Of a DNA stretch of 64,000 bases, positions 18,349-27,178 are shown in pieces. The notes below the pieces were generated by a model. The model did no database searches. It had not been told where the DNA came from and saw nothing but the letters and a program-made list of their open reading frames with translations. Position 1 is the stretch's first letter; each line of letters opens with the position of its first letter. The position numbers and the translations under genes are program-made. This DNA comes from Mycobacterium scrofulaceum (GTDB lineage: Bacteria > Actinomycetota > Actinomycetes > Mycobacteriales > Mycobacteriaceae). The DNA lies in the NCBI RefSeq assembly GCF_001667885.1, contig NZ_LZJW01000058.1, positions 21,520 through 85,519 of the forward strand, in the 5' to 3' direction.

Positions 18349-18933
18349 TCACTGACCTTTCAGGCTGCCGATGCGCAGCGAGTAGTCCCTGGGCTTCGAC
18401 GGCTCTTCCGGCTGGGTGGTCTCCACTTCGTCGACATACCGCTGCGGGTCCCGGTCGACGATCGGCAAACCCTTGGTGGTGGGGTGCTCGGCCATGAAAT
18501 CGCTGTATTGGCGGCCCAGCGCTTCGCGGAGGCCGATGGGAGCGGCGCGACGGAAGTCCGACAGCCCCTCGCGCTCCTCTTCGCCCATGTGGTCGTCGTT
18601 GGCCTCGCGGGTGCGGCCGACCGCCGCCCACCATTCGTCGGTGCCCACCGCGGCGGCGTTGGCGTCACGCACCCCGTCGCGGATGTCGTTGTGGTCGCCG
18701 ATCGCGTCGAGCGTCTCACCCTCGGCGTCCTCGCCGACCCGCTTCAGCAATTGCGGGTAGAAGATCTTCTCTTCGGTGTAGGCGTGCACGTCCAGTTTGT
18801 CGGCGAGGGGGCGCCATACGCGCGCCAGGGCGGCTTGGTCGACCGGCGTCTGCGCCTGCAGGTAGTCCAGCCTGGCGAACTGTTCGCGGAACCACTCGTG
18901 GTCGGCGAGGATCAACATGGTGATGTCAGCCAC
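18349..18933 (-). CDS. Hemerythrin-like (HHE cation-binding) protein
   Basis: A 194-residue protein with an HHE four-helix bundle that should bind a di-iron centre. Candidate ligands are His in ILADHEWF, His and Glu in VHAYTEEKIF, His in AIGDHNDI and His and Glu in DDHMGEEE. Mycobacterial relatives have been tied to oxygen, NO or peroxide responses. GTG 18933 is selected because AGGAGG lies upstream and the family begins at ADITMLILADHE. The last 40 residues are polar and probably disordered. Confidence 0.85.
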   Translation of the reverse strand: MADITMLILADHEWFREQFARLDYLQAQTPVDQAALARVWRPLADKLDVHAYTEEKIFYPQLLKRVGEDAEGETLDAIGDHNDIRDGVRDANAAAVGTDEWWAAVGRTREANDDHMGEEEREGLSDFRRAAPIGLREALGRQYSDFMAEHPTTKGLPIVDRDPQRYVDEVETTQPEEPSKPRDYSLRIGSLKGQ

Positions 18934-19103
18934 CGCGACGCCCCACCTCCTCACCGCTACGGTTCGCGCCATGGTGTCCCATAGCGGCGGGCCAGTCAAC
19001 CGCCCGGGAGCGCTCCGGAAGGGCCGCATACACCGTCCGGATACACTAGGGCACCAGCGCGTCGATCGCCCTTGGTCGCGCGCCGCAAAAATCCACCACA
19101 GTC

Positions 19104-20000
19104 ATGAGGTTGTTTGTGCCCGAGAACCGCAGCGAGCCCGTGAGCCTGGAGCCGCATTTCGACGACGTTCAGGCCCACTACGACCTGTCCGACGACTTCT
19201 TCGCGTTGTTCCTCGACCCGACGCGGACCTACAGTTGCGCCTACTTCGAGCGCGACGACATGACCCTCGAAGAGGCGCAACTGGCCAAGGTCGACCTGTC
19301 GCTCGGCAAGCTCGGGCTGCAACCGGGCCAGACCCTGCTCGACATCGGCTGCGGCTGGGGCACGACGATCATCCGGGCGCTCGAGCAGTATGACGTCAAC
19401 GTCGTCGGCCTCACCCTGAGCCGCAACCAGCAGGCGCACGTGCAGCGCCGCCTCGACGAGCACCCCAGCCCGCGAAGCAAGCGGGCGCTGCTGCAGGGGT
19501 GGGAGCAGTTCGACGAGAAGGTGGACCGCATCGTGTCCATCGGCGCCTTCGAGCACTTCGGGCGCGACCGCTACCCCGACTTCTTCAAGATGGCCTACGA
19601 GGCGCTACCCGACGACGGCGTGATGATGCTGCACACGATCATCCAGCCCAGCCGCGAAGAGTTCGAGGAGCGGGGCCTGCCCATCACCATGACCAAACTG
19701 CGGTTCATGAAATTCATCATGGACGAGATCTTCCCGGGCGGAGACCTGCCCGCCGCCAAGACCGTCGAAGAGCACGCGACCCGCGCCGGCTTCAGCCTCA
19801 AGCGCTACCAGCCGCTGCGGCCGCATTACGCGCGCACCCTCGACACCTGGGCGGCCGCGCTCGAGGCGCGCCGCGACGAGGCCATCGCGATTCAATCCGA
19901 AGAGGTCTACGACCGGTACATGAAGTACCTGACCGGTTGCGCCGACCTGTTCCGCGAGGGCTACACCGACGTCGCGCAGTTCACCCTCGTCAAGGGCTGA
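19104..20000 (+). CDS. Mycolic acid cyclopropane synthase/methyltransferase family
   Basis: A 298-residue SAM-dependent enzyme of the CmaA/MmaA/PcaA family that modifies double bonds of mycolic acid chains on ACP. The sequence has VQAHYDLSDDFFALFLDPTRTYSCAYFE, the SAM loop LLDIGCGWGTT, LTLSRNQQAHV and the active-site VSIGAFEHFG. C-terminal GCADLFREGYTDVAQFTLVK is typical. Which mycolate position it modifies cannot be told from sequence alone. A strong hairpin follows about 100 bp downstream. Confidence 0.95.
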   Translation: MRLFVPENRSEPVSLEPHFDDVQAHYDLSDDFFALFLDPTRTYSCAYFERDDMTLEEAQLAKVDLSLGKLGLQPGQTLLDIGCGWGTTIIRALEQYDVNVVGLTLSRNQQAHVQRRLDEHPSPRSKRALLQGWEQFDEKVDRIVSIGAFEHFGRDRYPDFFKMAYEALPDDGVMMLHTIIQPSREEFEERGLPITMTKLRFMKFIMDEIFPGGDLPAAKTVEEHATRAGFSLKRYQPLRPHYARTLDTWAAALEARRDEAIAIQSEEVYDRYMKYLTGCADLFREGYTDVAQFTLVKG

Positions 20001-20098
20001 CCCCCCGCAAGTCGGCGATGCGCCAATAACCACAACCCCGCACCGGTTTATCCGGGCAACGCCAGGGGTAATTCCACGAGCAACAACCTGATTCGGTG

Positions 20099-20120
20099 CG
20101 CGCCGACCTTCGTCGGCGCG
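20099..20120 (+). terminator. Stem-loop, probable terminator
   Basis: CGCGCCGAC (20099-20107) and GTCGGCGCG (20112-20120) form a perfect 9-bp stem with the loop CTTC. There is no U-tract, but mycobacterial intrinsic terminators often lack one. It could end the cyclopropane synthase transcript, or sit in the leader of the gene at 20143. Confidence 0.5.
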
Positions 20121-20142
20121 AAACCGCAGGGGAGGATTGATC

Positions 20143-20649
20143 GTGAGTGCCAGGCACCGGATGACCGCATCGCTGGAGCAAAGATCTCTGGCGCACCGAA
20201 CGCCGCGACGGCGCACGGGCGTAGCGGCGGTATGTGACGTCGTTTCCGGCTCGATGCTGTGCGCGGCGGCGTGCGCGGCGCTGGTGCTCAACGCGCCGCA
20301 CGGCGAAAAGCGGACGATCGAGGCGAACCAGGAGCCGCCGGCCGCGGCGCAGCCGGTTCGTCAGGAGGGTACGGTGGTCGCTGTTTCGGAGGGCACGGTC
20401 ACCGCCCGCAGCGCCAACGGCTACACGCAAACCTATCTCGTCACACCCAACACCACGCTGATCGGTCATGGTGGCCAACAGGCCGCTGCCACTTCACGTT
20501 TCACGGTGAACGACCATGTGGTCATCGTCGGAACCATTCAGGATGGCACCGCCATGGCCACCGCGGTGGCCGACCACGGCGCGGGACACGGGGACGGACC
20601 GCCGATGGACTACCTTGACGGCCAGGTCATTCCGGCCGGACGCAGCTGA
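20143..20649 (+). CDS. Secreted or membrane-anchored hypothetical protein
   Basis: A 168-residue protein with a basic N-terminus followed by a single hydrophobic segment (about residues 32-50, SGSMLCAAACAALVLNA) and an extracytoplasmic beta-rich domain (GTVVAVSEGTVTARSANGYTQTYLV) resembling DUF5666-type small beta-barrels. It ends with a His/Gly-rich tail. GTG 20143 is selected from GGAGG 7 nt upstream. Function unknown. Confidence 0.7.
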   Translation: MSARHRMTASLEQRSLAHRTPRRRTGVAAVCDVVSGSMLCAAACAALVLNAPHGEKRTIEANQEPPAAAQPVRQEGTVVAVSEGTVTARSANGYTQTYLVTPNTTLIGHGGQQAAATSRFTVNDHVVIVGTIQDGTAMATAVADHGAGHGDGPPMDYLDGQVIPAGRS

Positions 20650-20771
20650 TCCTCGACGCCCCGACATCCTCGGGGTGCGCGGCAGCTCCTTTCGCGTTCG
20701 GTCTTTACCGCCGCGCCTCGCCGTGTGCTCTCCCCCGCTTAGTCTGTATGCCACCAGGCAGAGGAGGCGCC

Positions 20772-21125
20772 GTGAGCGAGCACGAAGTAAAGATGATCAT
20801 CCTGTCGACCGACGATCTCGAGGAGTCGATCCGGTTCTACAGCGAGACGCTGGGCATGGCGCTCAAGTTCCGCGACGGGGCGCATTTCGCCGCCCTCGAC
20901 GGCGGGCCGGTAACACTGGCGTTGGCGACCGCCGTGGACCATCCGATACCGGGCCAGGTCGTCGTCGGTATCAAGACCGCCGACGTCGACGCCGCGGCGA
21001 AGGCGGTGGAGGACAGCGGCGGCGGCATTGTCAAAGGGCCGTACGACGATGCGCACGAACGCCGAGCCGTGGTCTACGACAACAAGGGCAACGGCTTGGT
21101 GTTCTACCACCCGCTGGGCCGCTGA
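20772..21125 (+). CDS. VOC/glyoxalase-family protein
   Basis: A 117-residue vicinal-oxygen-chelate fold protein: MIILSTDDLEESIRFYSETLGMALKFRDGAHFAAL is the first beta-alpha-beta-beta-beta unit, and RRAVVYDNKGNGLVFYHPL the second. One such domain usually dimerises to make a metal site. Function could be glyoxalase, dioxygenase or ligand binding. GTG 20772 is preceded by GAGG; the frame opens 8 codons earlier at 20748. Confidence 0.85.
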   Translation: MSEHEVKMIILSTDDLEESIRFYSETLGMALKFRDGAHFAALDGGPVTLALATAVDHPIPGQVVVGIKTADVDAAAKAVEDSGGGIVKGPYDDAHERRAVVYDNKGNGLVFYHPLGR

Positions 21126-21131
21126 CCGCGG

Positions 21132-21398
21132 CTACTTCCCGTTGCGCTCGCGGTGCTTGCACCCCGGCCAGCAGCAGGGCCGGCGCTTGCCCTCTTCCAG
21201 CTCCTCCTGCGTCCGGCGGATGCGGCGCTGCCGGGTGACATCCTGCTTGGCGTCCTCGACCCAGCAGATGAATTCGTTGCGGGCCAAGGGCGTGATGTCC
21301 TTCCACGCGGCGAGCGCCGTGGCATTGCCGATCAGCGACTCGCGCAGGTCGGCCGGAAGCTTGTGCACCACCCCGCCGGGTATCCGCTGGCTGCTCAT
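21132..21398 (-). CDS. YdeI/OmpD-associated-like small protein
   Basis: An 88-residue protein with the KLPADLRESLIGNATALAAWKDITPLARNEFICWVEDAKQ segment typical of the YdeI/OmpD-associated (bacteriocin-protection) family, followed by a Cys-containing basic tail (CCWPGCKHRERNGK). Function in mycobacteria unknown. It converges on the VOC gene with a 6-bp gap. Confidence 0.8.
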   Translation of the reverse strand: MSSQRIPGGVVHKLPADLRESLIGNATALAAWKDITPLARNEFICWVEDAKQDVTRQRRIRRTQEELEEGKRRPCCWPGCKHRERNGK

Positions 21399-21553
21399 GG
21401 GGTTAGGCTAACCCGCCGGTTCGGGTGCACGTAGTAGCGGGCTGTCTCGTTGCGCCGGCTGTCGCCTCGCTTGGCCCCGGGATCGGGAGCGTGGCGCGGG
21501 ACGGCAGAACACACCGCGTACACGACCCACCGCGGGGCATCGGCGCGCCGCGG

Positions 21554-22444
21554 CTAAGAGTTCAAATGCGCGCTGTCGTCGTCCAATTCGTCGCGGCGCA
21601 ACCCCATCGGAGTGAGGGCGGGCACGTCACCGCCGGCGACCACCGCACGGGTGATCGGTGTCAGCGCCCGGAACAGCGTCTCGACCTCGTCGTCGTCGAG
21701 CGCGTCGAGCGCGGACAGGGCAAGCGCATCGGTCGAGCGTTCGATGTGGTCCTTCAATTCCCGGCCGGCCGCGGTCAGCGACCCGTCATCGTCGAGCAGT
21801 CCACGTTCGATCAGCCGTTGCTCGTGGTGCCGCCACGCGGCCTCGTCGTAGTCGCGGGTGCGTGCGATGTACGCGCGCGGAACTCCGCCGGCCGCGGCGT
21901 GCAACACGTTGGACTCCCGTCCCGAGATGCCGGCGGCGGCCAGCACCGCCACGTGTCCGTCGCCGCGGTGCTCGCGCAGCAGCGTCGTCGCGTGCCACAG
22001 CGCCGCCAGCGGATCGTCGGGCCATGGCAACGCCAGGTTGGCGGCGAACAGGGGACGGGCGTCCAGCGGGGCGTTCCGGGCCGCCTTGCCCGCCAATTCC
22101 GCTGCGATACGGATGGTTTCGTCCTCGCCCAGCCCGTAGCGGCGCAGCGCCGCGACGGCGGATTCCTGCCGGGCCCGCAACGCCGCGTCCGGGCCGGCGA
22201 CCTCCCATGCCGCCGGCAGCGCCTTGGCGACGCGTTCGGGGGCGAAGTTGTAGAAGATCGCGGCGACCACCTGCCTGGGCACCGGGCCCAGCGGCGCCGA
22301 ACGGGCGGCGAAGTAGCCCATCCAGAAGCCGCGGTAGCCGAGGCCGTCCAGCGCCGCCCGCGCCTCCGGGGCGAAATACGTCACCCCATGCACCGGTTCA
22401 AACCGGTCGAAGAAGCGCCGCGCCAGCGCGGATTCCCTTTGCAC
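21554..22444 (-). CDS. SCO6745-family protein (winged-helix-like)
   Basis: A 296-residue protein of the actinobacterial SCO6745 family, which has MarR-like helical features but no proven function. It opens VQRESALARRFFDRFEPVHGVTYFAPEARAAL, and contains GYFAARSAPLGPV, FYNFAPERVAKALP and a C-terminal WRHHEQRLIERGLLDDDGSLTAAG winged-helix-like part. GTG 22444 is chosen from the family N-terminus; GTG 22462 would overlap coxS. It is the last gene of the coxL-coxM-coxS cluster and may regulate or assist it. Confidence 0.75.
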   Translation of the reverse strand: MQRESALARRFFDRFEPVHGVTYFAPEARAALDGLGYRGFWMGYFAARSAPLGPVPRQVVAAIFYNFAPERVAKALPAAWEVAGPDAALRARQESAVAALRRYGLGEDETIRIAAELAGKAARNAPLDARPLFAANLALPWPDDPLAALWHATTLLREHRGDGHVAVLAAAGISGRESNVLHAAAGGVPRAYIARTRDYDEAAWRHHEQRLIERGLLDDDGSLTAAGRELKDHIERSTDALALSALDALDDDEVETLFRALTPITRAVVAGGDVPALTPMGLRRDELDDDSAHLNS

Positions 22445-22452
22445 GATCGCAG

Positions 22453-22929
22453 TTAACCACACTCGCCGCTTCGGGCGGCCCTGACGACCGCACGCCGGAT
22501 CGCCTCGTACCCGGTGCAGCGGCAGAGGTTGGAGGTGAGCAGCTCCCGCAGCCGCTCCGGGTCGTCGGCGATGCCGGGGTCGGCGTCCAGCGCGCCCGCC
22601 GCCAGCATCAGGAAACCCGGAGTGCAGAAACCGCACTGCAACGCGTGCTCGGCCGAAAAGGCTTGCTGCAAAGGATGATCGGCGCCATCCGGCGCGGCGA
22701 GACCCTCCACGGTGCGGATCTGTCGCCCGTCGCACTGGACGGCGAACATCAGGCAGGAGCGCACCGCGTCGCCGTCCACCAGCACCGTGCACGCCCCGCA
22801 CACGCCGTGTTCACAGCCGAGGTGGGTGCCGGTCAGCCCGCAGTCCTCGCGCAGGGCGTCGGCGAGTGTGCGGCGCGGCGGCACGTCGATGACGTACTGG
22901 CTTCCGTTGACCGTCAACTCGATGTGCAC
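22453..22929 (-). CDS. coxS: CO dehydrogenase/xanthine dehydrogenase-type [2Fe-2S] small subunit
   Basis: A 158-residue small subunit of a molybdenum hydroxylase, passing electrons from the molybdenum centre to FAD. The plant-ferredoxin cluster is bound by GCEHGVCGACTVLVDG, and the second cluster by CGFCTPGF plus LCRCTGYEAIRRAV. GTG 22929 has GAGG upstream and starts 4 bp after the coxM stop. It is the third gene of a large-medium-small operon. Confidence 0.92.
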   Translation of the reverse strand: MHIELTVNGSQYVIDVPPRRTLADALREDCGLTGTHLGCEHGVCGACTVLVDGDAVRSCLMFAVQCDGRQIRTVEGLAAPDGADHPLQQAFSAEHALQCGFCTPGFLMLAAGALDADPGIADDPERLRELLTSNLCRCTGYEAIRRAVVRAARSGECG

Positions 22930-22933
22930 GGCA

Positions 22934-23785
22934 TCATCCTCGAGCCTGGGCGAGGGCGCGGCGCGTGAGCACGCCCACCGCGTGCCGTTGGTATCCGATG
23001 TCCGCGTGCGGCTGGGGAATCGGCGAGGCGTCCTCCTCGGCGGCGGCACGCGCGGCAGCGGCGATGGCGTCGTCGTCGAACGGGCGCCCGAGCAGCGCCG
23101 CCTCGGCCGCGGCCGCGCGCACGGGTCGGTCCGCCGCGTTGACCAGTCCCACCGAGGCAGAGGCGACGCGGCCGTCCGCGACGGTCACGGCCACCGCCAC
23201 GGCCAATTCGGCGAAGCTGGCGTGGGTACGCCGATGTTCGACGAAGCCGACGGCGGTGCCGTCCGGAAGCAGGGGCAGGCGCACCTCGGCGAGCAGTTCG
23301 TCGGGGCGCCGCACCGTGGTGAACGCGCCGGTGAAGAAGTCTTCCGCGCGCACCGTGCGCCGCCCGCTCGAGCCGAGCAGGTCGAGTTCGGCTCCCAGCG
23401 CCACGGCGATCGTCGGCCACTCCGCCGCCGGGTGGGCGTACGCGAGGCTGCCCAGCATCGTCCCCCTGGCGCGGATCGGAGGGTGGGCGATGTGGTGGGC
23501 GACGCGGCCCAGCAGATCGCCCAATGGTTCGGGCACCCAATCGGATTCGAAGGCCCGATGCCTGACCAGCGGGCCGACCCGCAGCACGGTGCCGTCGCGC
23601 GCCATGCGCTCGAAACCCGCGACGCCGTTGATGTCGACCAGCCGCCGGGGACGGGCGGCGCGAAAATTCATCTCCAGCACCAGGCTTTGCCCGCCGGCCA
23701 ACACGTGGGCATCGCCGTCGGCCAGCGCGGCCACTACGTCACTCACGCTGCGCGCGGCGATGTAGTCGAACGGCGCGGGTTTCAT
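22934..23785 (-). CDS. coxM: CO dehydrogenase/xanthine dehydrogenase-type FAD medium subunit
   Basis: A 283-residue FAD-binding subunit of a molybdenum hydroxylase. FAD contacts are LAGGQSLVLEMNFR near residue 30 and RARGTMLGSLAYAHPAAEWP (about 105-124), close to the TxGGxxA motif of the family. ATG 23785 overlaps the coxL stop by 4 nt, so translation is coupled. It acts with coxL and coxS in one cytoplasmic or membrane-associated complex. Confidence 0.92.
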   Translation of the reverse strand: MKPAPFDYIAARSVSDVVAALADGDAHVLAGGQSLVLEMNFRAARPRRLVDINGVAGFERMARDGTVLRVGPLVRHRAFESDWVPEPLGDLLGRVAHHIAHPPIRARGTMLGSLAYAHPAAEWPTIAVALGAELDLLGSSGRRTVRAEDFFTGAFTTVRRPDELLAEVRLPLLPDGTAVGFVEHRRTHASFAELAVAVAVTVADGRVASASVGLVNAADRPVRAAAAEAALLGRPFDDDAIAAAARAAAEEDASPIPQPHADIGYQRHAVGVLTRRALAQARG

Positions 23786-25995
23786 CGGGCCGCCCGCCAG
23801 CAGTTGTACGGGGTGAGCGGCATCTGTAGCCGGGAGGGGTCGTCGAGCCCGAGCGCGTCGACGACGGCGTTGACGATCGCGGGGGGCGTCCCGATGCAGC
23901 CCGCCTCGCCGGCGCCCTTCGCGCCCAGCGGCGTGTTCGGGTTGGGCGTGCAGGTCTCGGCGAAGCGCAGCGGCGGCAGCTCCGAGATGGTCGGGATCAG
24001 GTAGTCGAGCAGGCTCAGCGTGGCCGGGCGGCCGTCCGGGTCGTAGCGGACCTGCTCGCACATGGCCTGCCCGAGGCCCTGCACCGTGGAGCCGTAACCC
24101 TGCCCGTCGACGATCAACGGATTCACCACGACGCCGTAGTCGTCCACGGCGACGACCTTGAGCACGGTGATCTCCCCCAGCTCGGTGTCGACCTCGACCA
24201 CGGCGATGTACGCGCCGAACGGAAACCCTTCCGGCGGCGCGAAAACCTCGTCGGCGCGCAGTTGCCCCTGCGCGGCCAGGTCCGCCAGGCTCATCGCGCG
24301 GCCGCCGGCGTGCACCTCGCCCTTGCGGTATTCCACGTCGGCGACCGGGATGGCGCAGACTTCCGCCATGCGCTGCCGGGCGGTCTCGATCAACTTGCCT
24401 GCCGCCCGGTGCAGCGCCGCGCCGCCGGTCTGCATCGACCGGCTGGCGAATGAGCCGATGCCCTGGGGGATCACGGCGGTGTCCCCCTCGATGAGCCGCA
24501 CCCGCTCCACGTCCACGTCGAGCACGGCGGCGACCACCTGCGGGAAGGACGTTTCATGGCCCTGGCCCGTCGAGCAGCAGCCGGACAGCGCCACAAACGT
24601 GCCGTCCGGGCACGCTTCGACCGCGCCGAATTCGTCACCCGCGCCGGAACGTTCCACGTAGGTGCACAGCCCGATGCCGATCGGCGCCTCGCCGGCGGCG
24701 CGGCGGCGGGCTTGCTCTGCGCGCCATCCCTCGTAGTCCACCTCGCGCACGGCCAAGTCCAGGGCCGCGGCGTAGTCACCGCTGTCGTAGGTGTATCCGG
24801 TCGGGGCGGCATACGGAAACGCCTCGGGGGCAATGAAATTCCGCCGCCGCAGCTCGACCGGATCCATGCCGAGCCGCCGGGCCAGCAACTCGACCGTCCG
24901 CTCGATCGCCGACGCCGCCTCGGGGCGCCCGGCGCCGCGGTACGGGCTGGTGGGCGCGGTGTTGGTGACCACGGCGCGGGCCCGCACGTGCACGTGCGGA
25001 ATCGCGTAGGCGCCGGTGGCCATCAGCGACGTCGCCGTCGGGACGAACGAGCCGGTGTGCGGGTAGCCGCCCACGTCGGCGTCGACGTGCAGCTCGTAGG
25101 CGAGGATGCGGCCGTCGGCGCTCGCAGCCATGCGGACCCGCTGGTTCTGGCCCCGCCCATGCGGCGGACCCGTCAGCGACTCGGCACGGTCCTCCAGCCA
25201 GCGCACCGGCCGGCCCAGCCGCGCGACCGCCGCGACCACCGCCAAGTACTCGGGCCACGTCTCACTTTTGCCGCCGAACGCGCCGCCGACGTCCGGCACG
25301 ATGACGCGGATCTGCTCCGGTCGCAACCCGAACCCGGCGGCCAGGTCGCGGCGCAGCCGGTGCGGTGCCTGATGCGAAACCCACACGGTCAGCCCGCCGC
25401 CCGGCTCCGGGCGCACCAGAATCGCCCGCGGCTCCATGAACATGTGTGAGACCAGTTGTTGGCGATAACTGGCCGTCACCACCACGGCCGCGTCTCGCCA
25501 CACCGACTCGTCGATGCGATCGCCAAACTCCTTGTCGGTGGCGGCATTTCCCCTGCCCGGGAACAACTGCACGTCACTAACGGCCGCCTCGGTCGGGTCG
25601 AGCAGGACGGGCAGCGGCGCGATGTCGACTTGCACCGCGTCTCGGGCGTCTTCCGCCAGGTACCGATCGTCGGCGACGACGATGGCCACCGGCTCCCCGA
25701 CGTAGCGCACCCGGTCGGTGGCCAGCGCCGGCCACGGCCGGCCCTCGATGGAGCCCGGGTCCAGCATCGGGGGCGTGTCCGGGAGGAACGGAAGGTCGTC
25801 GTGCGACCAGGCGGCGGCAACCCCCGGCAACGACCGGGCCGCCGCCACGTCCACGGCGCGCAGCTCCCCGTTGGCGACGCCGCTGCGCACGAACGCGGTG
25901 TCCAGGCATCCGGGGACGCGCAGGTCACCGACGTAGCTACCCGCGCCGCGCACCAGCCGCGAATCCTCGCGGCGTTGCAGCCGCGCACCGATCAT
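23782..25995 (-). CDS. coxL: CO dehydrogenase/xanthine dehydrogenase-type molybdopterin large subunit
   Basis: A 737-residue molybdenum-cofactor subunit. It contains PDVGGAFGGKSE, PYRGAGRPEAA and the C-terminal catalytic region GAKGAGEAGCIG, whose Glu is the expected active-site base. The active-site loop reads PYRGAGR instead of the form I AYxCSFR signature of true aerobic CO dehydrogenase, so this is a form II enzyme and the physiological substrate may not be CO. It heads the coxL-coxM-coxS cluster. ATG 25995 is preferred over TTG 26004. No accessory coxD/E/F/G genes are visible nearby. Confidence 0.9.
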   Translation of the reverse strand: MIGARLQRREDSRLVRGAGSYVGDLRVPGCLDTAFVRSGVANGELRAVDVAAARSLPGVAAAWSHDDLPFLPDTPPMLDPGSIEGRPWPALATDRVRYVGEPVAIVVADDRYLAEDARDAVQVDIAPLPVLLDPTEAAVSDVQLFPGRGNAATDKEFGDRIDESVWRDAAVVVTASYRQQLVSHMFMEPRAILVRPEPGGGLTVWVSHQAPHRLRRDLAAGFGLRPEQIRVIVPDVGGAFGGKSETWPEYLAVVAAVARLGRPVRWLEDRAESLTGPPHGRGQNQRVRMAASADGRILAYELHVDADVGGYPHTGSFVPTATSLMATGAYAIPHVHVRARAVVTNTAPTSPYRGAGRPEAASAIERTVELLARRLGMDPVELRRRNFIAPEAFPYAAPTGYTYDSGDYAAALDLAVREVDYEGWRAEQARRRAAGEAPIGIGLCTYVERSGAGDEFGAVEACPDGTFVALSGCCSTGQGHETSFPQVVAAVLDVDVERVRLIEGDTAVIPQGIGSFASRSMQTGGAALHRAAGKLIETARQRMAEVCAIPVADVEYRKGEVHAGGRAMSLADLAAQGQLRADEVFAPPEGFPFGAYIAVVEVDTELGEITVLKVVAVDDYGVVVNPLIVDGQGYGSTVQGLGQAMCEQVRYDPDGRPATLSLLDYLIPTISELPPLRFAETCTPNPNTPLGAKGAGEAGCIGTPPAIVNAVVDALGLDDPSRLQMPLTPYNCWRAAR

Positions 25996-26045
25996 CCGGC
26001 CCAATTACCCATGTACCGGGCCTGACAAACGAATCACCTTCGGGC

Positions 26046-27089
26046 TCAAAGCCTCAACAGCCGCTCGGCATTGAGGTGGGCGATCTTCTCCCGGTCGCCT
26101 TGGTTGATCGGCATCCGGTCGAGGAACTGGCGGCACGCCTTCATGTTCCCGTAGGGATAGTCGGCGGTGAAGACCACGCGGTCGACGCCGATCACGTTGA
26201 CCATGGCCAGGTAGGCGTTGAAGGACAGACTCCAGCTGGGATCCGTCGCACCGGGCTCCTGACTGAAGAAATCACCGGCGAGGATGCCGCCATAGAAGTT
26301 CTCCCGCAGGTACTCCTTGACGGTGCGCTTGAGACCCGTCGCGCCGACCGGAAACGAGTAGTCGGTCCGCCAGCCCATCCAGCTGAGCGCCTCGAAGTGG
26401 TGACCCACGATGATCTGCAACTGGGGGAACCGGTCGAACACCCCACCCAGGATCAGCCGCAGGCAGTGCACCCCGGTGTCGATGTGCCAGCCGACACCGG
26501 CCGCCGCCAACCGCGCGGAGACCTTGGGGTCGAAGCCGGTGTAGTAGGCGTCGATGACCGGCTGCGGCGGGATGGTCGGATGCAAATAGATTGGCACACC
26601 GAGGGTTTCGGCGGATTCGAAGACCGGCCAGAAGAAGGTGTCGTCCAGATAGCGCCCGTTGACGTGGCCGTTGATCAGGGCGCCCACGAAGCCGTGATCG
26701 CGGACGGTGCGTTCGAGTTCGGCGGCGGCCGCGCCGGGGTCGCGCATCGGGAGGGTGGCGAAGCCGCGGAACCGGTCAGGATGCCGGCCGATCGCGGCCA
26801 CCACCGCGTCGTTGGCCCGCCTGGCCAGCTCGACCGCCGTCGAGGGGGCCAGCGTCTCGGGTCCCGGTACGGAGTGCGAAAGGATCTGCATGTCGATGCC
26901 CGCGGCGTCCATCGCGGCGATCCGGCCCTCGCCCAGGTCGTTGATGCCGGGTGGCCATTCTCCTTCCGCGCCGGGTGAGCCGTAGTCCGCGTTCTGCAGG
27001 AGTTGGGTCGCCGGGTCCGGCCTGTCGTTGCGGTGTGCTTCGCCTATGGCAGGGAGCTTGTAATGCTCTTCGAATCCGATGACCTTCAT
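26046..27089 (-). CDS. Amidohydrolase, ACMSD-like
   Basis: A 347-residue amidohydrolase-family TIM barrel related to 2-amino-3-carboxymuconate semialdehyde decarboxylase. It begins MKVIGFEEHYKLPAIGEA, with metal-site residues in EEHY, in LGVPIYLHPTIPPQ, IIVGHHFEALSW and VVFTADYPYGN. Members hydrolyse or decarboxylate ring-derived acids. AGAGGA 6 nt upstream supports ATG 27089; the open frame beyond this is not conserved-looking. Confidence 0.88.
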   Translation of the reverse strand: MKVIGFEEHYKLPAIGEAHRNDRPDPATQLLQNADYGSPGAEGEWPPGINDLGEGRIAAMDAAGIDMQILSHSVPGPETLAPSTAVELARRANDAVVAAIGRHPDRFRGFATLPMRDPGAAAAELERTVRDHGFVGALINGHVNGRYLDDTFFWPVFESAETLGVPIYLHPTIPPQPVIDAYYTGFDPKVSARLAAAGVGWHIDTGVHCLRLILGGVFDRFPQLQIIVGHHFEALSWMGWRTDYSFPVGATGLKRTVKEYLRENFYGGILAGDFFSQEPGATDPSWSLSFNAYLAMVNVIGVDRVVFTADYPYGNMKACRQFLDRMPINQGDREKIAHLNAERLLRL

Positions 27090-27178
27090 TCGTTTCCTCT
27101 CATCCATGACACCCACGAATCCGGACCGACCGGCGTTCACCGGGTACCCGGCCGGAGGCGGGTTTGCCATGGCGGCCG

